A stretch of DNA of 31,500 nucleotides from Chrysomallon squamiferum (GCA_012295275.1 CM022673.1:10156788-10188287); one strand, 5' to 3'; positions 1 to 9,883 are shown, counted from the first letter of the stretch. Notes: generated by a model from the sequence alone, not told the origin. Program-made: numbers and translations.

Positions 1-175
1 TTTTAATTAATTTTATTTAAAACATGCAGAGGGCTTTAGTGAAGATAGTTTACGTTTTGTTTAATTTTTTTTTTTTTTTTTTTTTTTTACATACGCTCTG
101 AAAGTTTTAATTAATTTTATTAAACGATGGTTTTGCAGTTTTTGTTCAAGGCGTTACGTTTCATTTGTGTAATAG
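1..175. repeat. Imperfect direct duplication, offset about 104 bp
   Basis: The 17-mer TTTTAATTAATTTTATT at 1-17 recurs at 105-121. Both copies continue with AAA-C-ATG, and both later reach a TTACGTTT-like stretch (about 50 and 155). The first copy is separated from the second by a T24 homopolymer (65-88). This looks like an old local duplication in A/T-rich DNA. The left edge may lie outside the window. Confidence 0.5.
65..88. repeat. Poly-T homopolymer (24 bp)
   Basis: Uninterrupted run of 24 T. No SINE or LINE body is recognisable next to it on either strand, so it is not obviously a retroposon tail. Confidence 0.95.
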
Positions 176-261
176 ATGTAATATCTTTGCATTAATGGTT
201 TTAATGCTATTCCGTAGATATTACTTACTTCTTTAAATCAAGATATACAACTGTAAAAAAA

Positions 262-305
262 CACCATCACCACCACCACCACCACCACCACCACCACCAC
301 CACCT

Positions 306-336
<31 letters not shown>
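262..336. repeat. Compound trinucleotide (CAC)n(ACA)n
   Basis: About 14 CAC units change at 304-305 into about 11 ACA units, then a short A-run. On the minus strand this reads GTT then GTG and produces a spurious Val/Gly reading frame. Confidence 0.95.
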
Positions 337-469
337 AAAACCTTTTACATATACTAATTAACGTCAAAATACGGACGTACATTTTTTTACGATTTTTCAG
401 CATTAAAGAAAATGTATGCAATATAAACATAGGCAAGTCATACATATATTTTGCATACATACTTAATCT

Positions 470-567
470 TATCCATCCATCCATCCATCCGAGATTTTCA
501 TCCATCCATCCATCCATCCATCCATCCATCCATCCATCCATCCATCCATCCATCCATCCATCCATTC
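470..567. repeat. (ATCC)n tetranucleotide microsatellite, interrupted once
   Basis: Two ATCC runs, 470-490 and 498-567, are separated by a short GAGATTTTC-like interruption. Because the unit is 4 bp, all three frames stay open, giving WMDG repeats on the minus strand and HPSI repeats on the plus strand. Neither is a gene. Confidence 0.95.
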
Positions 568-590
568 ATAGCATCTTCGGCTTTAAATGT

Positions 591-595
<5 letters not shown>

Positions 596-626
<31 letters not shown>
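596..626. repeat. Poly-T homopolymer (31 bp)
   Basis: 31 consecutive T residues close to the (ATCC)n tract, followed by unique A/T-rich DNA. No retroposon head is recognised beside it. Confidence 0.95.
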
Positions 627-629
<3 letters not shown>

Positions 630-678
630 TCTAAAATATACATACACACATCTTGGCTCAGAAAAAATGAAAAAGGAT

Positions 679-790
679 TATTATTATTATGATTATGATT
701 TTTTTTATTATTTTTTATTATTAAAGAAAATTATTAATTTTTTATTATTTTTATTTTTTTTGATTTTTATTTTATTATTATTATCAAAAG
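679..790. repeat. Degenerate TTA/ATT-rich tract
   Basis: Imperfect ATT, GATTAT and T-run sequence, about 110 bp, almost without G or C. It looks like a decayed trinucleotide array. Confidence 0.7.
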
Positions 791-980
791 TTAGATTTTA
801 AATATCGTTGTATTTTCCCCTGCTATTTTAGATGACAAGATGCTTAAAACAATTTCCTTTAGTTATTTAATATCTTTTAAAATGAATAAGTATGATTTTT
901 TTATTTTTTTTTTTTTCAATTTTTCGATTATATGGTTTTATCTGTAATTTGGACTAACAATAAATGAAAATGAACTTTAA

Positions 981-1251
981 TGTTATTATTATTATTATTA
1001 ACGCGTATTATAATTATTATTATTAAATATTAAAATTAAAATTTTTATTATTACAGTCCGCCGCGTTTATTATTAACTATTATTATCATGGATAACAGAT
1101 AAATTTAACAGGCAAGATCCCAGAATATTTTAAGATGAAAGACGTATTAGTCTGTCAACAATTTATCAAAACAGCATTACTGATGATGATGATGATGATT
1201 TAATATCTTAATTTAATAATAGTAGTACCCTAGTAGTAGTAGTAGTAGTAG
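981..1251. repeat. Cluster of short trinucleotide runs (ATT, GAT, TAG)
   Basis: Three small arrays lie in A/T-rich DNA: ATT runs at 981-1025, (TGA)n at 1181-1199 and (TAG)n at 1231-1251. Otherwise nothing is seen from 790 to 1255. Confidence 0.75.
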
Positions 1252-1539
1252 TTCACGATAATCTTTGATATATAAATCTAGAATTGGCAAAAACAAAAAC
1301 AAATACCATGAACCACAAAATCTGCCAGTCGTTTACACAGGCCTGTTCTTTGAAATTAAACTTTGTTTTTAAGAAAGATTGACATCTCTTAAGAAATGAG
1401 ATAATGACACTGAAATGTCAGCTAAATTTTCTTTCAGCAGTCTTATTTGTTTTTCATACGTTGGTTATTAGGAAAGTTAGACGGCTAATATAAATAACAA
1501 AACCTCATGCAAGTATCAGCTAAGTAGTATATTGTGTGA

Positions 1540-1890
1540 CTCTTTGTTTTGACGTCGTTCTTTATTATTAGGAAAGATTCGTATATATTAATCTGTCACA
1601 TTTTCAACAACACACGTTATTTAAATATAACTATTTTTATTAATAACCGCGAACAAGCTGAGAGAAACCAAATTAATGTTTTAAGAAACGTAGAGTGTAA
1701 AAATTATTTTTTCCAAAGCTTTATCGATCCAGAAAAGTGTAAATGTTTCCCTCGGATTAAAAAAGAAAATGAACTCAAATATACAGTCGACGACACTCTT
1801 GATCATTTTTGCTACAAACTTTCGTATGAACTATCGCCAATTTGCGGCAGTCTTTCGCGCGATCTTTCGACTGTAATAGTAGGTTATTGA
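1540..1890 (+). other. Open frame without ATG; possible exon, uncertain
   Basis: The frame is open from 1540, after a TGA at 1537-1539, to a TGA at 1888-1890, and contains no ATG. A splice acceptor is possible at 1570-1571 (TTTATTATTAG). The part from 1640 to 1890 is less A/T-rich than its surroundings and translates to complex sequence with six Cys (VECKNYF, EKCKCFPRI, DHFCYKL and SPICGSL segments among them). It could be a terminal exon or a chance frame. I recognise no domain. Confidence 0.15.
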
Positions 1891-2569
1891 AGATGTTTTT
1901 CTTTATTTTATTAACTAATTACAAGAACTCTTAATCAAATAGCACTTACTCATAATTAACTGAATATTTTACCTGATTCGGATGCTAGAATTTGATTAAT
2001 TACAGTTTTCATCGCATTAAGATAGCACGCCATCATCCGCCGTAGTGTCTTTACATGCGCTACATAACTAATACTGATAGGACACTCCGGCACAAAATTA
2101 CAAGATTTTGAGTTGGGATGGACCGATTAGATATGCGTACAGTATTAAGGTTGTGGGCGAAAGGCTTCACCGTGTTTTAAAATATTCCATATTACCAACG
2201 GAAATAAATAATCTCGAAGAGGTTTAAATGAAAATGCTGCAGTAACATCATTATCATACAGATATTCTAAAACAGTAAATATTCTGAAGTTGTTATACGA
2301 ATAAAGCAAGAAGCGGTTAAAACTGTTAATTAAAAACAAACTTTTAACAAGCAGTTATTTTAAAAGGCTGCTGCCGTTATGGTTATGCTTCTTCTTCATT
2401 TTTTTCCTTTTTTTTTCATTCTTTCTTGCTTTTTTTTTTTTATTTTTTTGAAAACTTCTGAAGAGAAAGTGATTTTATGAATAAAGGTTACTGAAACCAA
2501 ACCATCCTGTATCACCCATTCTTTACCCAACTGTTATTGCAACGTATTTACTTGATGCGTGCCCGGGTG
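1891..2569. other. Unique non-coding sequence
   Basis: Moderately A/T-rich complex sequence with a T-rich stretch at 2395-2450. It contains no RNA gene, no repeat I recognise and no reading frame worth reporting. Confidence 0.6.
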
Positions 2570-2893
2570 AATCTAAACTTGGTATCTGACTCCGCATCGT
2601 TCAGTCAAGGTGCGATGGGTTTTCCGATCGATCCTCCTTGCAACTATTTCTCGTTCCAACCACTGCTCTGCTGGTGTAAGACAATTTAAGGCAAGTTTTG
2701 TCCTATCCGTGGGACGGTACATGTAAAAGATCCCTTACTGCTAATTGGAAAGAGTGACCCATGAAGTGGATATAGAAGATTTTCTCACTCATTATCTGAA
2801 TGCTTCTAAGCTATATATACGACGCCTTTTAACCGTAAATAAAAAGTGTTGTGACCATTGTCATTAATAAAACACTGTTTTCCATCCTTCTTG
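2570..2893 (+). mobile_element. Degraded mollusc-type SINE
   Basis: The order of blocks matches a tRNA-derived SINE type I remember from gastropods and bivalves: a box-B-like GATCGATCC (about 2627-2635); CTATTTCTCGTTCCAACCA (2643-2661); GCTGGTGTAAG; TCCTATCCGTGGGACGGTAC (2701-2720); AAAAGATCCCTTACTGCTAA (2725-2744); CCCATGAAGTGG (2758-2769); AACCGTAAATAAA (2831-2843); and a tail ATTAATAAAACACTGTTTTCC. Substitutions and small indels show an old, inactive copy. The tail puts it on the plus strand. The 5' edge and box A are unclear, and assignment to a named family (Meta- or Deu-type core) is not certain from memory. Confidence 0.75.
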
Positions 2894-3311
2894 TGATTTC
2901 AGTAACTTAAACATGCCATCAGTGCATCATTAAATAAGAAAAAAAAAACTCTTTCTTCGTTTGATTCATCGTTATTGTTGGTGTATTATTTCAAATGACT
3001 ACAATTAATTGGTTTTGAAAAAAAAAAAATTAAAAAAATAAAATTTAAAAAATTACATCTGTTAAACTTTTTTCAAATCTGTGCATTTTCCGATGCCATG
3101 AAAAACTAATCTTTAAAATAACAAACGTTAGTTAAACCATTTCAAATCAATAGCTTTTCGGATCATAAGAAGCGGATGAAATTAAAAAAAACAAAAAAAA
3201 TCAGTATTAAAAAAAGAAAGTGTTACAATCAATTTGTTTCTGTCTAAATCTTTTAAACACGCCTAGCAAAACACATAGATTACGAGGTGATTCTATACTT
3301 TTTAGCGAAAA

Positions 3312-3314
<3 letters not shown>
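2894..3314. other. A/T-rich unique sequence with a diverged 70-bp repeat pair
   Basis: Non-coding. It includes several A-runs and the pair 3061-3100 / 3131-3170. Nothing else is recognised. Confidence 0.6.
3061..3170. repeat. Diverged tandem duplication, offset 70 bp
   Basis: GTTAAAC, then TTTCAAATC, then a GC-TTTTC-GAT block occur in the same order at 3061-3100 and 3131-3170, with scattered substitutions. Two copies only. Confidence 0.5.

Positions 3315-3343
<29 letters not shown>
3315..3343. repeat. Poly-A homopolymer (29 bp)
   Basis: 29 consecutive A. The upstream sequence shows no recognisable SINE body or pol III boxes. Confidence 0.95.
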
Positions 3344-3489
3344 CAAAGCAACAAAAACAGATCTGTTTCAACAGCGGGTGAAAATTTATTACAAAGTTTC
3401 TGTGGCTGGGTATAGAGTTGTAATTAAAATAAATTCAGCTTAATGAACATTTATGTACCTAAAATCATTTTATGTTTATAGCACACTGA

Positions 3490-3514
3490 GGTGGGGTGGG
3501 GTTAGTCCCTGGGG
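3490..3514 (+). other. G-rich motif with G-quadruplex potential
   Basis: GG, GGGG, GGGG and GGGG tracts are separated by T, T and a longer TTAGTCCCT loop in otherwise A/T-rich DNA. This would allow a two-tetrad quadruplex, but the long loop makes stability uncertain. Confidence 0.4.
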
Positions 3515-3592
3515 ACAGAGATCAGTACGTGGCCTATAGAGAGACGTTATATTTTTTTTTTATTATCTTTTTAAATATTTTCATTTCAGAAA

Positions 3593-3790
3593 GAAGTTCA
3601 TTTAATAAAAAACATATTACTTTTGAAACAAACAGATTCGTAAAATTACTTTTAACAGACTTTTCTTGATATTTTAAATAACTTGTTAATTTAAAAAAAT
3701 GTACAATAATGAAGTTGTCGAGTAACAAGATATTACTTTTGGAAAAAAGTCGTTTTTGCAAAATTACTTTAATCAGTTATGGACAGACAT
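3593..3790. repeat. Diverged tandem duplication, unit about 118 bp
   Basis: GAAGTT at 3593 and 3711 begin two copies that both contain TATTACTTTTG, an A-rich block, AAAATTACTTT, CAG and ATTTTAAAT. The second copy has an insertion of about 8 bp near 3771. The minus-strand frame through this stretch is a by-product. Confidence 0.6.
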
Positions 3791-4278
3791 TTCATTGCAT
3801 TTTAAATTTTTTCTTTAATTAATTATTTCATAAAAGTAAATATTTGATAGTCTTCAGTTATTAGCTTAGTCTTTAACCAGCATTGAAAAAGAACGTAAAG
3901 ATTTGTTGTTAAAACAAGACGCTAGTTCTGCGGGTTTCGATCTCTCAAACCAATACATCTCTATCAGTCAAACTGAATACAACGCTTTTAAAAAAAAAAA
4001 AAAAAAATAAAAATAAAAGTTAAATCAGAAAACAATTACTGATAATTCTCTATCACAGTTAGAAATGTTTTGCTGACACAAAATTCCTGAAACAAATTCC
4101 TATAAAGTAAAACTAACTCGATGAATTTTCTCTCAAGAGAATCGATTTTATCGTCTTAACGATAATTTTAATACAAATAATCGTTAATGACTTATTAGCA
4201 CGTGCACACGAACACACACAACAATGAACAATAAATACTTTTTCTTTTTAAAAAATATTAAAAATGAACAGTACATTA
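3791..4278. other. Unique A/T-rich sequence with small hairpins
   Basis: Contains A18 at 3990-4007 and two short perfect inverted repeats: TTCTCT/AGAGAA at 4128-4141 and TTATCGT/ACGATAA (4-base loop) at 4148-4165. A box-B-like GGGTTTCGATC near 3938 has no A box or stems, so it is not a tRNA. Confidence 0.5.
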
Positions 4279-4324
4279 TTTTTTTTTTTTTTTAATATAT
4301 ATATATATACATACATACAGATAT
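4279..4324. repeat. Compound T15 (AT)n (ATAC)n
   Basis: T-run at 4279-4293, AT dinucleotides at 4294-4309, then three CATA units. It lies just upstream of the promoter-like island. Confidence 0.85.
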
Positions 4325-4339
4325 ATAGTAGTACCTACC

Positions 4340-4520
4340 TTTTCTTTTCGTGTAGGTCCCCCGATTAATTAGAAATACGAAGATGTCAGAACAGTACTAT
4401 ATAAGCCAGAGGTAATTTATGCGGAGGGACAAAGGCGCAGTGAAGCTGTTGTTAGGCTTATTCCGACAATACGACGGCCGGCGAAATCATCTTGACGTCT
4501 CTGATTGGCTGTGACGTAAA
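4340..4520. promoter_or_regulatory. Candidate promoter or enhancer island
   Basis: A CpG-containing unique patch carries TATATAAG at 4398-4405, a homeodomain-type core TTAATTA near 4366, TGACGTCT (4493-4500), an inverted CCAAT box ATTGG (4504-4508) and TGACGTAA (4512-4519). Motifs are seen directly; function is inferred. Direction is ambiguous: the TATA sequence reads both ways, and CRE plus CCAAT upstream of it would suit leftward transcription. A 63-codon ATG frame starts at 4527 but runs into a GA repeat and looks like noise. Confidence 0.35.
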
Positions 4521-5016
4521 GACTTTATGAATCGGTTCAGATCGGAACGTGGACATTGGTTTGTTTTTCTACTACGCGTCGTGTTAAAAGTAGTTTTACA
4601 ATTTTCATCGATTACTCCGGTTTTAAGAGAAAAGACACAGAGAGAGAGAGAGCGAGAGAGTGTACGTTTAAACACAAAGTATCAAACTCGGGAAGAAATA
4701 CCAAGGCTTGAAATATAAAAATGTTTGATAATCATTTGTAGATCGATAATTGTGGTTTGAAGGAGAAAATACAAATATCAAATAGTAGAAATGAATCGCT
4801 ACAGTTTATATTCTGCTTCTGGGGCAAAATGTAATTGCTGTCTTAAACGCGTGCGTGCATCTGACTGCACGTGTTAACAAACGCATGTTTATCTGTTTCT
4901 ATTTAGATACGGACGTAAATAATGAAATGTATAATGCTGTACGTATATTTAAAATTAATACCAGTTTATAAATATTATCATACATGTCAAAAATATTTAG
5001 TTTAATGCAGATGGAT
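4521..5016. other. Unique sequence downstream of the island
   Basis: Complex sequence with one short GAGAGA run at about 4640-4660 and otherwise A/T-rich DNA. No convincing gene or repeat family. Confidence 0.55.
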
Positions 5017-5163
5017 AGAAAATTAAATAGATAGATCAAAGATAGATAGCTAGATAGACAGATAGACAGATAGATAGATAGCTAGATAGACAGATAGACC
5101 GCTAGATAGACAGATACATACATAGATAGATAGATAGATAGATAGACAGATAGACAGATATAC

Positions 5164-5223
<60 letters not shown>
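5017..5223. repeat. (GATA)n/(GACA)n compound microsatellite
   Basis: About 200 bp of GATA, GACA and GCTA units grade into about 14 pure GACA units (roughly 5176-5223). The GATA end is mixed and the GACA end homogeneous, suggesting recent growth at one end. The minus-strand CLSV repeat frame is an artefact. Confidence 0.95.
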
Positions 5224-5228
<5 letters not shown>

Positions 5229-5599
5229 AATAATAGACAAAAAGAAGTAACGAAAGATAGACATTAAGACAAACATGTTACAGATATGTTAATTTTTTAA
5301 ATTTATTTATTAAATATCGTATATTTTTAATGACTAATGTATACAGATATGGAATTTTTTATTTCATATATTCAAAATATACCTATGTACATATAAGAAA
5401 CTCGGTTTCCCGTATCTATAATAAACAGTATTATACACATATCATATACTTTTAATAATTAACGTATATAAACACGGTACATTTTTTTATTTTTATTTCT
5501 CGTATTATTTCATATATTGACAGTATACACTTGCATATAAATAATACATACTCATATATTTTCCCTTAGAACCAAAACGAGCCTAAGCTTTCTTTAAAA
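5224..5599. other. A/T-rich sequence without recognised features
   Basis: Includes repeated short words (ATATTTTTAATGACTAATGTATA near 5321 and ATACTTTTAATAATTAACGTATA near 5447 are similar), hinting at another old duplication of about 125 bp. No gene. Confidence 0.5.
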
Positions 5600-5910
5600 G
5601 CGAGGATATCAGGGGAAATTTTGATGTCGCTACTATTAAGTTAATCAGGGAGCCGGTGTGTTTTATTTGAAGACACGCTATGGCTGGATACCAGCGTTGA
5701 CTGCATCATTTGATCGCTCATTCGATTACTGCGGAGTGGAAGCTCGGCTTTGGAAACCTGTTGCCAGGAGATGAATTGAATCGCAAGAACACCACGCAGT
5801 CCAGAGAGAAAACCATTTCGCACGGTAACCCAGCCTAATCTCTACATATCCTGATCTGCTTGATCGTGTCCAAATATTGAACACTGCGACGATTGGCTAA
5901 AACGAAGTTA
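5600..5910. other. Unique CpG-containing island
   Basis: Complex, less A/T-rich sequence with a minus-strand open frame of 60 codons (5823 to 5641) that starts at GTG, and an inverted CCAAT (ATTGG) near 5892. The frame gives non-repetitive protein sequence but has no recognised domain. Splice sites are not evident. It could be a conserved non-coding element. Confidence 0.3.
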
Positions 5911-5926
5911 TTACCAGACACTTCCA

Positions 5927-5971
5927 TTTTTTTTTTTCTTTTCTTTTTTCTTTTTTTTTTTTTTTTTTTTT
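5927..5971. repeat. T-rich tract
   Basis: Interrupted T homopolymer (T runs with single C), about 45 bp. Confidence 0.9.
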
Positions 5972-5995
5972 AAAGAGAAGAAGAAATGATACGGT

Positions 5996-6204
5996 TGTTG
6001 TTGATGGTGATGTTGTTGTTGTTGTTGTAAGAGTCAGTAAAGCCAGTAAATTAAAATTATCAGCAGCAGCAACATCGTCACCATGAGCGTCGTCATCATC
6101 TTTATCATCAAAATCATTATTATTGTTGTTGTTGTTGTTTCTATAACTACCACTGCTGCTACTACTACTACTATTACAATTGCTATTATTATTATTATTT
6201 CTAT

Positions 6205-6269
<65 letters not shown>

Positions 6270-6438
6270 TTATTATTATTATTATTATTATTTCTATTAC
6301 TACTACTACTACTACTACTACTATTATATTATTATCATTATTATTATTATTATTTCTATTACTACTGCTACTACTATTACTACTACTACTATTACTATTA
6401 CCACTACTACTACTACTACTACTACTACCACTACTACT

Positions 6439-6469
<31 letters not shown>

Positions 6470-6486
6470 TTATTATTATTATCGTC
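5996..6486. repeat. Trinucleotide mosaic (GTT, CAG, ACT, ATT)
   Basis: GTT units (5996-6028 and 6121-6140), a short CAGCAG, then about 340 bp alternating between blocks of (ACT)n and (ATT)n, with the switches repeated several times. Poly-Thr, poly-Ile, poly-Leu and poly-Tyr frames here are artefacts of the 3-bp period. The block alternation suggests internal segmental duplication. Confidence 0.95.
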
Positions 6487-7843
6487 ATCGTGAGCAGCAG
6501 AATGTCACAAGCAACATCTTCGCTTAACCGACTGCGTCTTCACAAGCTTGTTCATTCAGTTTTTAAATTACATCTTAACATGCTAACTTACTAACAAGCT
6601 TGTATGCAGCAGTGCTGTCTGTACGTACGAGAAGTACCTCGAGTGGGGAAAAAAGAATCAGTGAATCAAAAAGGATGGAAGAAAGAAAATAAATAAATAT
6701 TATACCATATGATGACTCATACTTATCAGTAAGACTTATACCTACCTATATCCGAATGTTTCTTTGTCTGTCTATGTCTCTGTATCTCCAACCGTATCTT
6801 TCTTGTCCGTCTGTCTTTCTGTCATCTAACTATCCTTCTGTCTAAAATAAAGCCTCTAAATATGGCCAGTTAGAATCCTTTAAAACATCAGATACGCTTC
6901 TTTTAAGTATTTCAAAAATGTTTTCATGCTTTCTTATGGTGTTACTGATACACTGTAGAAAAGCAGCAAACATACAGATCTGTTGAACTGTCATCATTTT
7001 CAGAAAACAGTTAATAATCTAATTCTTATTATTTTAATATACGTAAAACACACCAGCAACACGATATGACGAAATTGTCGTCGGAAGAAATAATTATGAT
7101 GTCTGTCTTACTCATATCTTGTCCCTAGATTTATGCAACACATGTATGCAAATATGCATAATACAATCATATAAACATGCACACATACACAGATAACATA
7201 TCTATGCAATATAAAAGTATCGTTTTAGATAAAGGTGTCTATAAATATAGCTTCAACTATAATCTTGAATACAGATATTTTTCTGATTATAGGACTGGAA
7301 GAAAACCGAGAATAAAATCTAATGTACGTTTGCAAAATTTGACCTATTTCTTCTATCTACAGATGTGGAAGACATGACATCAGACCGCAAACTCTGTTAC
7401 AAATTTTAAAAAAAAAGATTATTAGACTGCAAGCCAGTACAAGAAATAATTAATTAATACTGGTATGAGACCCGCATGTTATACGCACAGACTTCTAAAT
7501 TCCAAAGACCATCAGAACGTATGTTAACAGATAGTACACTGCACATGGGTAAAAGAAGATATTTTTTAATGTATAAAATTAAGAATAACGAGTTGGTTAT
7601 TTGTTAATAAATATCCCAGAAGAATTCTGACTGTGATATAGTTTTCTTTTATCTGTCACAGAAATCAGGAAGCCTATCAGTTAGGAAATGATGGATCGTG
7701 AAAATGGCGACTGTGTGGTGAAAGCCCAAATGTATGGGGTTTGTGTAACAGGATGCAATGTATACAGGAAAGGTCAATTAATTATTTTGTCGTTGTGGTC
7801 ATCGTTGCTGTTGTTGTTTTGTTTGTATTGTTGTTGTGTGTAT
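6487..7843. other. Unique A/T-rich sequence
   Basis: Holds a duplicated palindrome ACAAGCTTGT (6542-6551 and 6594-6603), a TCTG/TCTA-flavoured patch near 6760-6840, a 66-codon ATG frame at 7177-7377 of ordinary A/T composition and a YY1-like AAAATGGCGAC at 7701-7711. No gene can be supported. Confidence 0.5.
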
Positions 7844-7900
7844 ATATATATATACATACATACATACACACACACACATACATACATACATACATTTATA
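7844..7900. repeat. Compound (TA)n(CATA)n(CA)n
   Basis: Alternating TA, CATA and CA blocks, preceded by GTT-rich DNA at 7795-7840. Confidence 0.9.
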
Positions 7901-7957
7901 TAAGACAAATTAAATACGACAGATGCTATGTGCATGTGTTTTAAATTACATTAAATT

Positions 7958-7996
7958 AAATTAACAACAAACAAACAAAGCAAACAAACAACAAAA

Positions 7997-8027
<31 letters not shown>

Positions 8028-8030
8028 ATG
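7958..8030. repeat. (CAAA)n then (AAAT)n tetranucleotides
   Basis: CAAA units to about 7992 change to about nine AAAT units (7994-8029). Confidence 0.9.
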
Positions 8031-8062
8031 AACGAAAGAAAAAAATCTCCAAACAAGAAGAA

Positions 8063-8085
8063 TTTTTTTTTTTTTTTTTTTTTTT
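8063..8085. repeat. Poly-T homopolymer (23 bp)
   Basis: Uninterrupted T run close to the (AAAT)n array. Confidence 0.9.
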
Positions 8086-8930
8086 CCAGAGATTCAATTT
8101 GGAGGAATTAACGCCCAACAAAAAAAAACAATTGGCTCGTGTTAAACTGTCGGTGTAATAACCAATCAACTAAACTCGCATCAATACGGTTAATTTCCTG
8201 CTCTGGGTCCAGTAGACTGGTGTTTTTGCGTCACCTACAGCTCAGTGTCTTTCCTGCTTCAATTAACTTTGAGATTTTTGTTTCTAAAATTAACCTGCAG
8301 TGACCGCAAAATTGGGGCGGGGGGGAGACAGAAAATGTAGCCGAAGGTTATCCTAAAATGCGTACGTGCAAAAGGAGGGATAAGGAATGACGGAACAAAT
8401 TTTGTTCTAAAATGTACTATGCTGAAGACAATTTTGTTGTCATTGTTAAATATAGTACATAAATATGACAACTAAAAAAAAAAAAACCGTTTTTCTGCAA
8501 AAAGATTTATATATTTATATACTGTCGCTCCCTATTATGTACCTCCCTATTTTTTGAAATTTATAATAATATTAGATGAGATAATAATATTATTTAGAAC
8601 ATATTAAAATTTAATTTACCGGTAAACATAGTTAACGAAACCAAATATACGTAGAATTCCTGAAATTATAGATTTTTTATCTTGTAATTTTTATTGCTGA
8701 TGTTATGTTAGTCAAATACCACTATTAAAATACAAATATTTTTCTCCTTTTAATCAATTGTTTCTCTTTTTTCTTTATTTACATTTTATTCTTTCGTTTA
8801 TCCTGTTTGTTTTTTGCCTTCGTTTTTTTTTTACCTAGTTTCGTTTGTTGTATTTTTTTTCATTATTTTCTTTCTTTCTTATTATTCTTCGTTTTTTAAA
8901 AATATTTTATCAAAATGAATTATAGTTTAA
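8086..8930. other. Unique sequence, partly T-rich
   Basis: Contains a G-rich word GGGGCGGGGGGGAG (8314-8327), a 9-bp perfect inverted repeat ATAATATTA/TAATATTAT (8566-8593) and a T/C-rich stretch at 8745-8890. No gene recognised. Confidence 0.5.
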
Positions 8931-8997
8931 TAAAAAAAAAAAAAAAAATAATAATAATAATAATAATAATAATAGTAGTAGTAACAGTAGTAGTAAC

Positions 8998-9046
<49 letters not shown>

Positions 9047-9133
9047 ATTATTATAACAGTAATAATATAATAATAACAGCAATAATAATAGGAATACTAG
9101 TAATAAAATAAAATAAAATAAAATAAATAAATA
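8931..9133. repeat. Compound A-run, (AAT)n, (AGT)n, (AAAAT)n
   Basis: A-run to about 8948, AAT units, AGT units (pure run about 8998-9045), decayed AAT/AGT to 9100, then AAAAT pentamers at about 9104-9126 and AAAT. Confidence 0.95.
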
Positions 9134-9263
9134 ACGTGGCAGAAGACAGAGTCTAAATCAAACAGACAAATTTTACAAACGAGCTTTCGTTACCGTCCGG
9201 AAAGTGAGACTCGGAAACACACGTGATTCATAAACGTTTCGACTGTTCCTTAGCAACGAAACC

Positions 9264-9288
9264 AAAAAAAAAAAAAAAAAAAAAAAAA
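9264..9288. repeat. Poly-A homopolymer (25 bp)
   Basis: 25 A, followed 10 bp later by a T run, giving a small A/T inverted pair. Confidence 0.9.
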
Positions 9289-9289
9289 C

Positions 9290-9783
9290 CTGAACATTTT
9301 TTTTTTTCATTCTAATTTCTGAACCAGCCGGACTGTAAACATTCTCCCCACGGCATCGAGATTTGAAGCAGAGATCAGCTGCCGATGTGAAGATCTCAAA
9401 AAAAAAACACAACAATTTTCACGATCTAATTGGCATTTTATGACCGATCCCCTTCCCGTATCTTCTAACGCACAGAGCGTCAGTCGAGTCCGCAGAAAGA
9501 AAAATATTTTTTAATGTGCTTTTATTATTTATACGGATAGACTGCGTTTCTTCGTGTAATCTTTTCTTCGCCAACTGAGACTTCGCTCTCGCTACGGGAT
9601 GAGCTGTTGAACGTGTTACATTATTTATGCTGCGAGTTTTTTTTTTCTGTCGCGCTGGATGGTACTAACGTAATAAACTGTTTTTCACTCAGCCATTGCT
9701 CCATCTTGCCCGGGGACAGAGGGCGCCCACGTCGGTTCATTAGAGCATCGTGGGCGTTAATGTTTCCTGTACTGTCACGTCAT
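9290..9783. other. Unique CpG-containing sequence
   Basis: Complex sequence with more CG dinucleotides than its surroundings (for example near 9430-9490 and 9700-9760). There is no ATG frame of note and no splice signals that form an exon. Confidence 0.5.
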
Positions 9784-9830
9784 TATATATATATATATAT
9801 ATATCTATATCTATCTATATATAGATAGAT

Positions 9831-9883
<53 letters not shown>

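Noticed and set aside
233-801. Long frames with WMDG and HPSI repeats
   Set aside because: Translations of (ATCC)n and other simple repeats, open because the unit length keeps frames free of stops.
3925-3965. Possible box B (GGGTTTCGATCTC)
   Set aside because: Isolated; no other pol III or tRNA features.
6083-6527. Poly-Thr/poly-Ile/poly-Leu/poly-Tyr frames up to 136 codons
   Set aside because: Pure products of (ACT)n/(ATT)n trinucleotides.
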